DNA of 64,000 nucleotides from DATEGZ01 sp035519535 (GCA_035519535.1 DATIWF010000074.1:11918-75917), one strand, 5' to 3'. Shown: positions 50,665 to 58,913, counted from the first letter of the stretch. The notes: a model not told the origin generated them from the letters alone. Program-made: numbers and translations.

Positions 50665-51617
50665 GCCTCGTGGCGCTCCGGTATCGGCTCGAGTACGCGC
50701 TCGTCCTCGCCGTGCGCGGTCTCGTGCGCCGGCTGCCGGACGCTGCCGCCCGCGGTCTCGGCTCGCTCGTGGGCCTGTGCTTCTACGCGATCGATCCCGC
50801 GCACCGCCGCCTGGCCGTCCGTCAGCTGCGCGCGGCCTTTCCGACCCGATCGGCCGCCGAGTGTCGGGCCATCGCGCGTCGCACGTTCGCGCACTTCGGC
50901 CGGCTCCTGGTCGTGCTGCTGAAGTTCAGCACGCTGACGCCGGATCAGATCCGCGCGCGCGTCGAGTTCGAAGGGGACGAGCGCGTCCGCGCCGCCCTCG
51001 ACAAGGGCCACGGCGCGATTCTCTTCTCGGGCCACTTTGGATACTGGGAGCTGCAAGGGCTGGCGCAGCCGCTCGTGCTGCCGTCGATCTCGGTGCTCGC
51101 CCGACCGCTCGACAACCCGTACCTGCACGCGCTGCTCGAGGAGATGCGGCTCGCCACCGGCAACCGCGTCATCTACCGGCAGGGCGCGCTCCGCCGCGTG
51201 CTTCGCGCGCTCAACGCAAACGAGTGCGTGGCGATCCTCATCGACCAGCACATTCAGGGCAGCGACGCCGTCCGGGTCGAGTTCTTCAACCGTCCGGCGG
51301 CGACGACGGCCGCGCTCGCGACGTTCGCCTTGCGCACCGGCGCCCCGCTGATTCCGGCGTTCGCGCTGCCGCTCGCCGGCGGCCGGTATCGATTGATCTA
51401 CGAGCATCCGATCGAGCTGCCGTCCGCCGGATCGGCCGATCCGGTGCGCGACCTCACGCAACGCTGCACCGACGTGCTCGAGATGTACGTCCGGCGCTAC
51501 CCCGAGCTGTGGTTGTGGATGCATCGCCGCTGGCGCGATGAGGGCGACGAGGCCAAGGCGGTTCCGGGCATGTTCCCGGCCGCGGCGCCCGATCGCAACG
51601 AGGAGCCCGTCGAGTGA
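50661..51617 (+). CDS. lpxL: Lipid A acyltransferase of the LpxL/HtrB family
   Basis: A 318-residue lysophospholipid-type acyltransferase that adds a secondary acyl chain to Kdo-lipid A. It has an N-terminal helix, catalytic H-x4-E in SGHFGYWELQG, QHIQGSDAVRVEFFNRPA and WMHRRW near the end. Start ATG overlaps the lpxK stop (ATGA). Whether it is LpxL or LpxM cannot be told. Confidence 0.9.
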   Translation: MSLVALRYRLEYALVLAVRGLVRRLPDAAARGLGSLVGLCFYAIDPAHRRLAVRQLRAAFPTRSAAECRAIARRTFAHFGRLLVVLLKFSTLTPDQIRARVEFEGDERVRAALDKGHGAILFSGHFGYWELQGLAQPLVLPSISVLARPLDNPYLHALLEEMRLATGNRVIYRQGALRRVLRALNANECVAILIDQHIQGSDAVRVEFFNRPAATTAALATFALRTGAPLIPAFALPLAGGRYRLIYEHPIELPSAGSADPVRDLTQRCTDVLEMYVRRYPELWLWMHRRWRDEGDEAKAVPGMFPAAAPDRNEEPVE

Positions 51618-52675
51618 GCGGTCAGGCGCGTCCGCCCGTCGAGCGCGTCGTGTTGCGGGCGCCCAACTGGCTGGGTGACGCCGTGCTCGCGTTGCCGGCC
51701 ATGGCCGCCGTGCGCCGGGCGTACCCGAAGGCCGAGCTCACGGTGGCCGCGCCCGCCCACCTCGCGGGCCTGTTTCGCGAAGGCACCGACGTGCGGCCGG
51801 ACCACGTTCTCGATCTGCCCGAGGCGCATCGCGCCGCCGTGGCCGCGATCGCCGCCGGTCGATTCGACCTGGGCATCCTGTTCCCGAACTCGTTTCGATC
51901 GGCGTGGCAGCTCCGGCGGGCCGGTATGGCGCAGCGCTGGGGTTATGCGACCGCCGGCCGCGGCTGGCTCCTCACGCGCAAGAGCCGTACGCCGGATCGA
52001 TCGGCGGAGCCGCGGCATCACGCGGACTATTTCCGCGCGCTCGTGCGCGGGCTCGATCTCCCGTGCGACGACGCGCCTCCGCGTCTCGTGGTGTCGGCGG
52101 CGAGCGCCGGGCAGGCGTCCGGGCTGCTGGCGCCCCGCGGCGCGCCCCGCGCGCCGATCGTCGGTTTCGCACCCGGCGCCGCCTACGGTCAGGCGAAACA
52201 GTGGCCCGCCGATCGCGTGGCCGCGGTCATCGCGCGCCTCGTGAGCGAGCGCGGCGCGACGTGCGTGATCCTCGGCGCCGGCGGCGATCGCGACGCGTCG
52301 CGTGCGATAGAATCGTGGCTGCGCGCGCGGGCGCCCGAGGCGCGGCCGCACGTGATCGATCTCGTGGGCCGCACGACGCTCGGCGCCCTCGCGGCAGTGG
52401 CCGCGCGATGCGACGTGGTCGTCTCGAACGACTCGGGCGCGATGCACGTCGCCGCGGCCGTGGGCTGTCCGGTCGTCGCCGTGTTCGGGCCGACCGACGA
52501 GCGCGCGACCCGGCCGCTCGGCGCGCATGACGTGCTCACCGCGGCCGTGTTCTGCCGGCCGTGCCACCTGCGCGACTGCCCGATCGACCATCGCTGTATG
52601 AAGCGCATCCCCGCGGACCGTGTGTTCGACGCCGTCGCCGGCCGCCTGACGATGCCGGAGCCGACGGCGCCATGA
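51614..52675 (+). CDS. waaF: Lipopolysaccharide heptosyltransferase II
   Basis: A 353-residue GT9 transferase: LRAPNWLGDAVLALPAM at the N terminus, GFAPGAAYGQAKQWP for the ADP-heptose site, and SNDSGAMHVAAAVGCPVVAV with the FGPTDE motif. It adds heptose to the inner core. The WLGDAV opening is the WaaF form. GTG 51614 overlaps the acyltransferase stop; four bases overlap gmhB. Confidence 0.92.
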   Translation: MSGQARPPVERVVLRAPNWLGDAVLALPAMAAVRRAYPKAELTVAAPAHLAGLFREGTDVRPDHVLDLPEAHRAAVAAIAAGRFDLGILFPNSFRSAWQLRRAGMAQRWGYATAGRGWLLTRKSRTPDRSAEPRHHADYFRALVRGLDLPCDDAPPRLVVSAASAGQASGLLAPRGAPRAPIVGFAPGAAYGQAKQWPADRVAAVIARLVSERGATCVILGAGGDRDASRAIESWLRARAPEARPHVIDLVGRTTLGALAAVAARCDVVVSNDSGAMHVAAAVGCPVVAVFGPTDERATRPLGAHDVLTAAVFCRPCHLRDCPIDHRCMKRIPADRVFDAVAGRLTMPEPTAP

Positions 52676-53259
52676 CGCCCGCGGTCTTTCTTGATCGCGA
52701 CGGCACCATGGTCCGCGACGTCGGCTATCTGAGCCGGATCGAGGACCTCCACTGGTTCCCGTGGACGATCGACGCGATTCGCGTGCTCAATCGGGCCGGG
52801 TTCCTGATCTTCGTCACCACCAATCAGGGCGGCGTCGGCCTCGGCTACTATCCCGAGGACTTCGTCCGCCGGACGCACGACGAGATGATGACGACGATTG
52901 CGGCGGGCGGCGGGCGCGTGGACGGGTGGTACTACTGCCCGCACCATCCGCGCGCGGTCGTCGAGGCGCTGCGTCGCGTGTGCGACTGCCGGAAGCCCGA
53001 GCCCGGCATGATCCGGCAGGCGCAGCAGCGGTTCGAGATCGATCTGGCGCGATCGTTCGTCATCGGCGACAAGGCCGCGGACGTCTCGATGGCGCGGTCG
53101 GTCGGCGCCCGTGGCGTCCTCGTGCGGACCGGGTACGGCGAAATCGAGCTGGCGCGCGCGGGCGGGACGATGTCCGACGCCGCGCTCGTCGCGGGCGATC
53201 TCATGGCGGCCGCGTCCTGGATCCTGCGCGAGACCGGCCATCCCAAAGGAGGCGCATGA
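52672..53259 (+). CDS. gmhB: D,D-heptose 1,7-bisphosphate phosphatase
   Basis: A 195-residue HAD-IIIA phosphatase: FLDRDGT (two catalytic Asp), TTNQGGVG, the Zn-loop YYCPHHPRA and CDCRKPEPGMI (Cys/His ligands), and GDKAADVSMA. It removes the 7-phosphate to give heptose 1-phosphate for RfaE2. Start ATG 52672 overlaps waaF by four bases. Confidence 0.95.
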   Translation: MTPAVFLDRDGTMVRDVGYLSRIEDLHWFPWTIDAIRVLNRAGFLIFVTTNQGGVGLGYYPEDFVRRTHDEMMTTIAAGGGRVDGWYYCPHHPRAVVEALRRVCDCRKPEPGMIRQAQQRFEIDLARSFVIGDKAADVSMARSVGARGVLVRTGYGEIELARAGGTMSDAALVAGDLMAAASWILRETGHPKGGA

Positions 53260-54263
53260 CCGCGAGGTCGTCCACGGCACGGTACCGGCGCATCATCGGA
53301 GGCTTCCGGCGGGCGCGCATCGCCGTCGTGGGCGATCTGATTGCGGACGAGTTCCTCTACGGCGAGATCGAGCGCGTGTCGCGTGAAGCGCCCGTGCTCA
53401 TCGTCAGGTACGACACGACCGAGGTCGTCCCGGGCGGCGCGGGGAACGCGGCCAACAACGCCGCGGCGCTCGGCGCGCACGTCGAGGTCGTGGGCGTGGT
53501 CGGCCGCGACGAGGCGGGCCGGCGGTTGCTGCGATCGCTCGAGCGCGGCGCGAGCGCGCGCGGGGTCCTCGTGGCGAGCCGCCACGTGACGCCCGTGAAG
53601 ACGCGGATCCTCGCCGGCGTCGTGCACTCCGCCAAGCAGCAGGTCGTGCGCGTCGATCGCGCCGGCACGTCCGTCAGCCCCGCCGTGCAGCAGCGCGTCG
53701 AGGCGGCGCTCGTCCGCGCGATCCGTCGGGCGGACGCGATCATCATCTCCGACTACGGCTACGGCCTGATCACGCCGGCGGTGTGGCGGCGGGCGATCGC
53801 GGCGGCGCGCGTGAGACGGGCGCCGCGCGTGCTCGTCGACTCACGTCACGGCCTGATGGGCTTCGCCGGGCTGATGACGGCGACGACCCCGAACGAGTCG
53901 GAAGTCGAGGCGCTGCTCGACATGCACATCGACAACGACCGCCAGGTGCTCGAGCGCGCGGGCCGCGCGCTGCTCCAGCGTCTGCGGTGCCCGGCCGTGC
54001 TCGTCACGCGCGGAAGCCGGGGCATGGCGCTCTTCGAGCCCGACAAGCCGACCGACCACATTCCGATCGTGGGATCCGATCAGGTGACCGACGTCACGGG
54101 CGCCGGGGATACGGTGATCGCGACGTTCACGCTGGCGCTGACGGCCGGCGCGTCGTTCGCCGAGGCCGCGCGGATCGCGAACGTCGCCGGCGGGCTGGTC
54201 GTCATGAAGCGCGGCACGGCGACGGTCACCGCGCGCGAGTTGATCGACGCGCTGCGAAATTAA
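53256..54263 (+). CDS. rfaE1: Heptose 7-phosphate kinase (HldE kinase domain)
   Basis: A 335-residue PfkB/ribokinase-family enzyme phosphorylating D-glycero-D-manno-heptose 7-phosphate at C1. It has VVGDLIADEFLYGEIERVS, GGAGNAANNAAALG, SDYGYG, TPNESEVEALL and DVTGAGDTVIATF with the catalytic Asp. ATG 53256 has AAGGAGG at four bases and overlaps gmhB. The TAA stop at 54261-54263 lies in palindrome 2. In E. coli this domain is fused to the adenylyltransferase; here they are separate. Confidence 0.95.
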   Translation: MTARSSTARYRRIIGGFRRARIAVVGDLIADEFLYGEIERVSREAPVLIVRYDTTEVVPGGAGNAANNAAALGAHVEVVGVVGRDEAGRRLLRSLERGASARGVLVASRHVTPVKTRILAGVVHSAKQQVVRVDRAGTSVSPAVQQRVEAALVRAIRRADAIIISDYGYGLITPAVWRRAIAAARVRRAPRVLVDSRHGLMGFAGLMTATTPNESEVEALLDMHIDNDRQVLERAGRALLQRLRCPAVLVTRGSRGMALFEPDKPTDHIPIVGSDQVTDVTGAGDTVIATFTLALTAGASFAEAARIANVAGGLVVMKRGTATVTARELIDALRN

Positions 54264-54306
54264 TCCGGGATTATTTTTACGATTTTGGTAAAAATAATCC
54301 CGGATT
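54262..54306. repeat. Perfect palindrome 2, between rfaE1 and rfaE2
   Basis: 19-base perfect arms (54262-54280 and 54288-54306) around a seven-base loop. In the rfaE2 frame the right arm reads KNNPGLI, matching KNIPGII of palindrome 1. Confidence 0.9.
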
Positions 54307-55324
54307 GATTGTCACCGACTCTCAGCTCGCCGGCCTCGTCGCGGCCGATCGTCGCGCCGGCCGGACGATCGCCTTCGCCAACGGCTGCTTCGACCTGCTC
54401 CATGTCGGTCACGTCCGCTACGTCGAGGGCGCGCGGCGGGAAGGCGACCGCCTGATCGTCGCCGTCAATGACGACGAGTCGGTCCGCGAGCTGAAAGGGG
54501 AGGGCCGCCCCATCCTGCCGGCACCGGCGCGCGCAGAGCTGGTCGCCGCGCTTCGCGGCGTGGACTACGTGGTCGTGTTTGCCGGCCGCACCGTGGCGCC
54601 GCTGCTCGAGCGGCTCAAGCCGGACGTGCACTGCAAGGGGACCGACTACACGGCCGACACGGTGCCCGAACGCGACGTCGTGCGGGCGTACGGCGGACGA
54701 ATCGCCATCGTCGGCGACGCGAAGCACCACTCGACGAAGGAACTTCTCGCGCACATCCGGGACGCCGCCCCGGCGCCGGCGCGGGTCGCGGTGCCGCCGC
54801 GGCGCGTGGGCGCGCCCGCGTGGGTGCGCTGGCTGGCGCGACGCCGCGTGGCGATCGGATTCCTGCTTGCCGTCGCGGTCTTCTGGCTCGCGCACCCGAC
54901 GCCGTCCTCGATCGCCGGCGGCGCGATCGTCGCGCTGCCGGGCGAGATCCTTCGCGTGTGGGCCGCCGGGCACATCACGAAGGGCCGCGAAGTGACGCGA
55001 TCGGGCCCCTACCGGCTGGTGCGGCATCCGCTGTACCTGGGCTCGACGATTCTCGGCGCTGGATTCTCCATCGCGACCTGGAGCCTCCCGTCCGCGCTGA
55101 TCGTGCTCGCGTATCTGGGCGTGACGATTCCCGCGGCGATGCGATCGGAAGAAGCGGAGCTCGAGGCGCAGTTCGGCGCCGAGTACGCGGCGTATCGCGC
55201 CGGCCGGGCGGAGACGGTCGATCGCGCGTTCAGCCTCGCCCGGGCGATCGGCAACCGCGAGCACCGCGCCGTCGCGGGCTTCGTCGCCGCGATGGCGCTG
55301 CTCGTCCTGAAGCTGATGGTCTGA
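54305..55324 (+). CDS. rfaE2: ADP-heptose adenylyltransferase fused to a membrane methyltransferase-like domain
   Basis: A 339-residue fusion. Residues 1-160 are the nucleotidyltransferase of HldE: FANGCFDLLHVGHVRYV (HxGH), CKGTDYTADTVPE and KHHSTKELL, making ADP-heptose. Residues 170-339 form a four-helix PEMT/ICMT-like domain (GPYRLVRHPLYLGSTILGAG, then an E-rich end EEAELEAQFGAEYAAYRAG). No ATG or GTG fits; TTG 54305, in the palindrome's last bases, is the likely start. The frame is otherwise open back through rfaE1, so coupling or read-through is possible. Confidence 0.85.
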   Translation: MIVTDSQLAGLVAADRRAGRTIAFANGCFDLLHVGHVRYVEGARREGDRLIVAVNDDESVRELKGEGRPILPAPARAELVAALRGVDYVVVFAGRTVAPLLERLKPDVHCKGTDYTADTVPERDVVRAYGGRIAIVGDAKHHSTKELLAHIRDAAPAPARVAVPPRRVGAPAWVRWLARRRVAIGFLLAVAVFWLAHPTPSSIAGGAIVALPGEILRVWAAGHITKGREVTRSGPYRLVRHPLYLGSTILGAGFSIATWSLPSALIVLAYLGVTIPAAMRSEEAELEAQFGAEYAAYRAGRAETVDRAFSLARAIGNREHRAVAGFVAAMALLVLKLMV

Positions 55325-55328
55325 GGCG

Positions 55329-56399
55329 CTACCGCGTCGCCGCTTTCGGACGGGACGCCGTCGTCGTCACGCGGGCGACCGCCGCCATCACCTCGTCCAC
55401 GGAGATATCGCGCATCCTACCGGTCGGACTCTGCAGAAACGAGCCGGCGCGGCCGTACGGGCCGTTGCGCTGGCCGCGCGTCGGGCCGAAGAGGCCCAGC
55501 GACGGGACGTCGTGCATCACGGCCAGGTGAAGCGGGCCGGTATCGTTGCCGATCGCGAGGTCCATGCGCCGAAGGATCGCCGTGAGGTCGGGGATCGGCC
55601 CGCCCGCCCACATGACGGCGCGGTCCGGCGGGAGGTCGCCGCGCACCTGCTCCAGCCGCGCCTCTTCGCCGGGTCCGCCGAGGATGAACACGGTCGTATC
55701 GCCGGCCGCGAGCAGCCGCCTGGCCACTTCGCGGTACGACTCGACGGGCCAATGCTTGGCCTGGCCCCGCGTTGCCGGCAGGAGCGCGACGCGGCGCCTG
55801 GCGATTGCCTCGTGCTCGCGCAGCCACGCCTCCGCGCGCGCATCAGCCTCGGGGAAGGGCGGCAGCGGAAACTGCGCGTCCCCGGGCGCGGTGATGCCGA
55901 GCGGACCGAGCAGCGAGAGATTCTGATCGACGACGTGCCTGGCCGAGGGCGGCGGCGTCACGTGGACGTTCGTGGCGAGCGTGGACAGCGGATGCCGCGC
56001 GTAGTGCCAGTCGAACCCGACGCGCATCGGCGCGTGCGTCAGCCAGACGAGCGGGGACGTCTTGTGCGGCCAGCCCTGCACGTCGAGCGCGACGTCGATC
56101 TTCAGATCGCGCAGCGCCTGCGTGAGCGCGCCCGCCTCGCGCCGAATCTCGCGCCGGCCGGCCGAGGTCGTCAATTGCTCGCGCCACCGCCGCAGCGGCA
56201 CCAGCAGCACGTCGTCGACGGCGGCGTTTCCGCGGAGCAGGACCTGCTCGCGCTCTTCGACGAGCCAGATGATCCGCGCGGTGGGTTCGTGCTGTCGGAG
56301 CGCCGCCGCCACCGGAAGGGTGTGGACGACGTCGCCGAGCGAGGTGAGGCGGATGATCGCGATGCGCCGGGCCGGTCGCGCTGACGGCGTGTCAGCCAT
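55329..56399 (-). CDS. GT9 family heptosyltransferase-like protein
   Basis: A 356-residue GT9 transferase resembling WaaC: IIRLTSLGDVVHTLPVAAAL, ALDVQGWPHKTSPLVWL, LLPATRGQAKHWP and GNDTGPLHLAVMHDVPSLG with FGPTRG. It may add the first core heptose. It converges on rfaE2 with four bases between; its start ATG overlaps the stop of the oxygenase by one base (TGATG). Confidence 0.85.
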   Translation of the reverse strand: MADTPSARPARRIAIIRLTSLGDVVHTLPVAAALRQHEPTARIIWLVEEREQVLLRGNAAVDDVLLVPLRRWREQLTTSAGRREIRREAGALTQALRDLKIDVALDVQGWPHKTSPLVWLTHAPMRVGFDWHYARHPLSTLATNVHVTPPPSARHVVDQNLSLLGPLGITAPGDAQFPLPPFPEADARAEAWLREHEAIARRRVALLPATRGQAKHWPVESYREVARRLLAAGDTTVFILGGPGEEARLEQVRGDLPPDRAVMWAGGPIPDLTAILRRMDLAIGNDTGPLHLAVMHDVPSLGLFGPTRGQRNGPYGRAGSFLQSPTGRMRDISVDEVMAAVARVTTTASRPKAATR

Positions 56400-57016
56400 C
56401 AGGCGGATCGGCTTAGCAGCCGTTTGAAGAACGCGGACCGGCGGTGCCGCTTGATTTCCTTGTCCGCCATCTCCTGGCTCGTTACCCAGTTGAGCTGCAC
56501 GACGCGCCGCTCGCCGTTGGCCGGCAGGTGGCCGTGCCAGGAGTTGTCCGCGCGGCGGAACGCGAGCAGCGTGCCCCACCTGGGGACCACTTCGACCGCG
56601 GTGTGATTCACGTCCTCGTCGCGCAGGAGGCGCAGCCGCCCGCCCGCGTCCTCCCACCGCTCGTTGAGGTACAGGAGGACGCTGATGATCTTCCAGGTCG
56701 CGTCCGTGTGGACGCCGCCGTCGTGCGGGCCGACGCGCCCGCGGACGGTGATCAACCGGCAGTACCGATCGAGCTCGAGGCCGAAGCGATCTGACATCGC
56801 CTGCTGGAACTCCGGGCCCTCGAGCTCGGCAATCAGCGACGCGAAGGCCGGGCCGTACTTCAGCTCGGTCAACGGGAAGCTGCCCGTCGTCGCCACGGCT
56901 GGAAAGTCGCCGGCGACGGCCGGCATCACGTCCTTCGGCACGAAGCCATCGACGATGAGGTGATCGAACGGGTCGTGGGCGAGGGGCGTCTGCCGCAGCG
57001 CGGCGAGGTTGAGCAT
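56399..57016 (-). CDS. 2-oxoglutarate/Fe(II) oxygenase-type protein
   Basis: A 205-residue oxygenase with iron ligands His/Asp in GGVHTDATWK and His in NSWHGHLPANGERR, where Arg binds 2-oxoglutarate; the fold resembles prolyl-4-hydroxylase-like enzymes. The substrate may be a core sugar or lipid, inferred from its pairing with the heptosyltransferase. ATG 57016 opens the frame. Confidence 0.85.
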   Translation of the reverse strand: MLNLAALRQTPLAHDPFDHLIVDGFVPKDVMPAVAGDFPAVATTGSFPLTELKYGPAFASLIAELEGPEFQQAMSDRFGLELDRYCRLITVRGRVGPHDGGVHTDATWKIISVLLYLNERWEDAGGRLRLLRDEDVNHTAVEVVPRWGTLLAFRRADNSWHGHLPANGERRVVQLNWVTSQEMADKEIKRHRRSAFFKRLLSRSA

Positions 57017-57086
57017 CGCAGCCGGTCCTCAGAATCTGCCAGGCTCTCGCGCGTGTCAAGCGATCAACGGGTACGCCGAAAGTAGG

Positions 57087-57245
57087 CCGGGTACGTCGGG
57101 TACGTCGGGTACGTCAGGTACGCCGGGTCCCTGGAACGCGCTGGCGCGCGCCATTTTCACTTTGGTCAGGAAGGAAGCTGACCAGCGTCAGTGCGTTCCT
57201 CGGACCCGACGTACCTGACGTACCTGACGTACCTGACGTACCTGA
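57087..57245. repeat. Large inverted repeat made of 9-base units
   Basis: Left arm 57087-57144 has four units of (T/C)C(G/A)GGTACG followed by GGGTCC and GGAACGC. Right arm 57182-57245 is its near-complement, with GACGTACCT repeated four times. 37 bases separate them. The right arm runs into the TATAAT of tRNA-Val. Confidence 0.8.
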
Positions 57246-57251
57246 TATAAT
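57224..57251 (+). promoter_or_regulatory. tRNA-Val promoter
   Basis: TATAAT at 57246-57251, 17 bases before the tRNA, with CTGACG at 57224-57229 as a -35-like box 16 bases upstream; that box is part of the 9-base repeat. Confidence 0.65.
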
Positions 57252-57268
57252 CGTCTGCTGCCGGATCG

Positions 57269-57343
57269 GGGCGGTTAGCTCAGTGGTAGAGCACTGGCCT
57301 TACACGCCGGCCGTCACAGGTTCAAGTCCTGTACCGCCCACCA
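57269..57343 (+). tRNA. tRNA-Val (anticodon TAC)
   Basis: 75 bases with encoded CCA. Acceptor GGGCGGT pairs with ACCGCCC; the anticodon loop CTTACAC gives TAC; the T loop TTCAAGT is normal. Confidence 0.97.
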
Positions 57344-57446
57344 ATTCCATTGATGATTGGGGATTGGGGATTGGCGATTGAATCGGGCGATTTGGTGATT
57401 TGGGGATCGGGCGATCCGTTGTTGCGCGCACGTCGTTTGCTTTCGC
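57344..57446. repeat. GATTGGGG-type short repeats between the two tRNAs
   Basis: Irregular repeats of GATTGGGGATTGG and GATTTGGTGATTTGGGGATCGGGCGAT. No gene is present. Confidence 0.6.
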
Positions 57447-57523
57447 GGGGTCGTAGTTCAGCTGGTTAGAACGCCGGCCTGTCACGCCGGAGGTCGCGAG
57501 TTCGAGTCTCGTCGGCCCCGCCA
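57447..57523 (+). tRNA. tRNA-Asp (anticodon GTC)
   Basis: 77 bases with encoded CCA. Acceptor GGGGTCG pairs with CGGCCCC (one G-T pair); anticodon arm CCGGC-CTGTCAC-GCCGG gives GTC. The integrase frame on the other strand runs into it, marking its 3' part as the attachment site. Confidence 0.97.
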
Positions 57524-58674
57524 CTAATCCAAGGCTCCGCAAGGACTTGCGGGGCCTTTCTTTTTTTCCCTCGACGTCTTTCGGCTCGTGTGCCGGTAGG
57601 TGTGCCAGTCGCCCTTTTCGGCAACCCCCGAAACAGCTCGGTCGCAATCAAATTCACCGTCATTGCTCGCAGTTCCGGGCTGAGGTGCTGATAGCGCTCG
57701 AGCTCACGTGAGCGATGTCCTGTGATCTTCCGGACGATCGGATCGGGCACGCCGAGGGTCATGAGCATCGTCGCGCCGGTATGCCGGAGGTCGTGGATCC
57801 GGATGTTCTCTACGCCCGCGGTCTTCGCGAGCGCTCGAAAGGACTGGCCGATGTCCCAGATATGGGGCTTCAGGGGCTCTGGATGCACTGCCGTCGGATG
57901 CGACGGGAACAAGTACTCGTGGTGGCCGAATGACGGAAGAGCCATGAGTGCCTTGATCGCCGCGTCGGGAATCGGCACGTGCCGCTGGTGTCCTGTCTTC
58001 GTCCGCACGAGTGTGACGTACGGGCTTTGATCCAGGTGAACGCGATCCCAGCGAAGCGACAAGATTTCTCCCTTGCGCATGGTCGTCGTCCCGGCAAGGG
58101 CCAGGAAGGCGCGCATTTCGCGATCGCCTCGTGCCGCAGTCCACAGCGCCAGGAACTCCGCCGGCGACACGATGCGGTCTCGACCTGGAGGCTCGGGCCG
58201 CTGTGGCACGGCAGCCACCGGATTCTTGTCGAAGCGCCCGCGCCTGATCGCGAAATTGAAGATCCCGTTCACGATGGTGCGGTGATGGTTCACGCTCGAC
58301 GCGGACAGCGGTCGGGGCTTGCGCTCGGTGGCCAGGTAGTCTAGAAACGAGTCGACGGTGTCGGGGGTGACCTCACGCGCCCGGCGCTCGCCGAAGTGCG
58401 CCAGCACCGTCGGGTAGAGATACTTGAACTGACTCCGCGTCTTGGAACCGTGCGCCTGCCACCAGTACTCGGCGAGCTCAGAGAAGCCGACGTCATCAAA
58501 CGCGCGCGTCGGGAAGTGCAGGCGCATCGCGACCTCGGTTCGTCGCTTGGCCAGGATATCTTCGGCGGCCTTCGCTGAACGCTGCTTCGTGCTCTCGCGG
58601 ATGTCGTGGCCGTGCTCATCCTGGTACCGGATGTAGGCCACGCCGCGGCGGAGGTACACGCCTTTGTGCTTCAC
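57466..58674 (-). CDS. Tyrosine recombinase (integrase)
   Basis: A 402-residue phage/island integrase: an Arm-type N terminus (VYLRRGVAYIRYQDEHG), SAM-like core (FSELAEYWWQAHGSKTRSQF) and catalytic residues Arg in TTMRKGEILSLRW, His/Arg in IHDLRHTGATMLM, His in KITGHRSREL and the nucleophile Tyr in ERYQHLSPE. The C-terminal 20 codons are antisense to tRNA-Asp, and just before them the frame crosses the tRNA terminator. GTG start 58674 overlaps the excisionase-like gene (GTGA). Confidence 0.93.
   Translation of the reverse strand: MKHKGVYLRRGVAYIRYQDEHGHDIRESTKQRSAKAAEDILAKRRTEVAMRLHFPTRAFDDVGFSELAEYWWQAHGSKTRSQFKYLYPTVLAHFGERRAREVTPDTVDSFLDYLATERKPRPLSASSVNHHRTIVNGIFNFAIRRGRFDKNPVAAVPQRPEPPGRDRIVSPAEFLALWTAARGDREMRAFLALAGTTTMRKGEILSLRWDRVHLDQSPYVTLVRTKTGHQRHVPIPDAAIKALMALPSFGHHEYLFPSHPTAVHPEPLKPHIWDIGQSFRALAKTAGVENIRIHDLRHTGATMLMTLGVPDPIVRKITGHRSRELERYQHLSPELRAMTVNLIATELFRGLPKRATGTPTGTRAERRRGKKRKAPQVLAEPWISGGADETRTRDLRRDRPAF
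57533..57567 (+). terminator. Intrinsic terminator after tRNA-Asp
   Basis: An 11-base stem GGCTCCGCAAG / CTTGCGGGGCC followed by TTTCTTTTTTT. It lies inside the integrase open frame on the opposite strand. Confidence 0.85.
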
Positions 58675-58913
58675 GCTTCCCGCTCTTTGACGGTCCGCTG
58701 TCGCAGCCAGCGTAGGAGGTGACCGCGCGAGAACCGGACTCCTGACCAGGCGCCGCGTCTTGGCAAACGTATGTACGGTACGCGTCCCTCACGGGTCCAA
58801 CGCGCGAGGGTTCTCGCGGAGACCTTGAGCAACGCGGCCGCTTCCCGGTACGTGAGCACGTCTTCGCTGTCAGGCATGGAACGATCGAAGGCTGGGGTCT
58901 GTTGCTCATTCAT
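58671..58913 (-). CDS. Excisionase-like MerR/HTH_17 protein
   Basis: An 80-residue DNA-binding protein: LTYREAAALLKVSARTLARW is the winged helix-turn-helix, followed by a basic wing (YIRLPRRGAWSGVRFSRG). It is coupled to the integrase (four-base overlap) and would set the direction of recombination. ATG 58913 has GAGGA seven bases upstream. Confidence 0.8.
   Translation of the reverse strand: MNEQQTPAFDRSMPDSEDVLTYREAAALLKVSARTLARWTREGRVPYIRLPRRGAWSGVRFSRGHLLRWLRQRTVKEREA

Noticed and set aside
57087..57245. Regular short repeats as a CRISPR array
   Set aside because: Units are nine bases with no unique spacers and are arranged as an inverted repeat; no cas genes are in the window.
57300..57647. 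115-codon frame across tRNA-Val and tRNA-Asp on the minus strand
   Set aside because: It is antisense to both tRNAs and the repeat spacer; no protein is expected.
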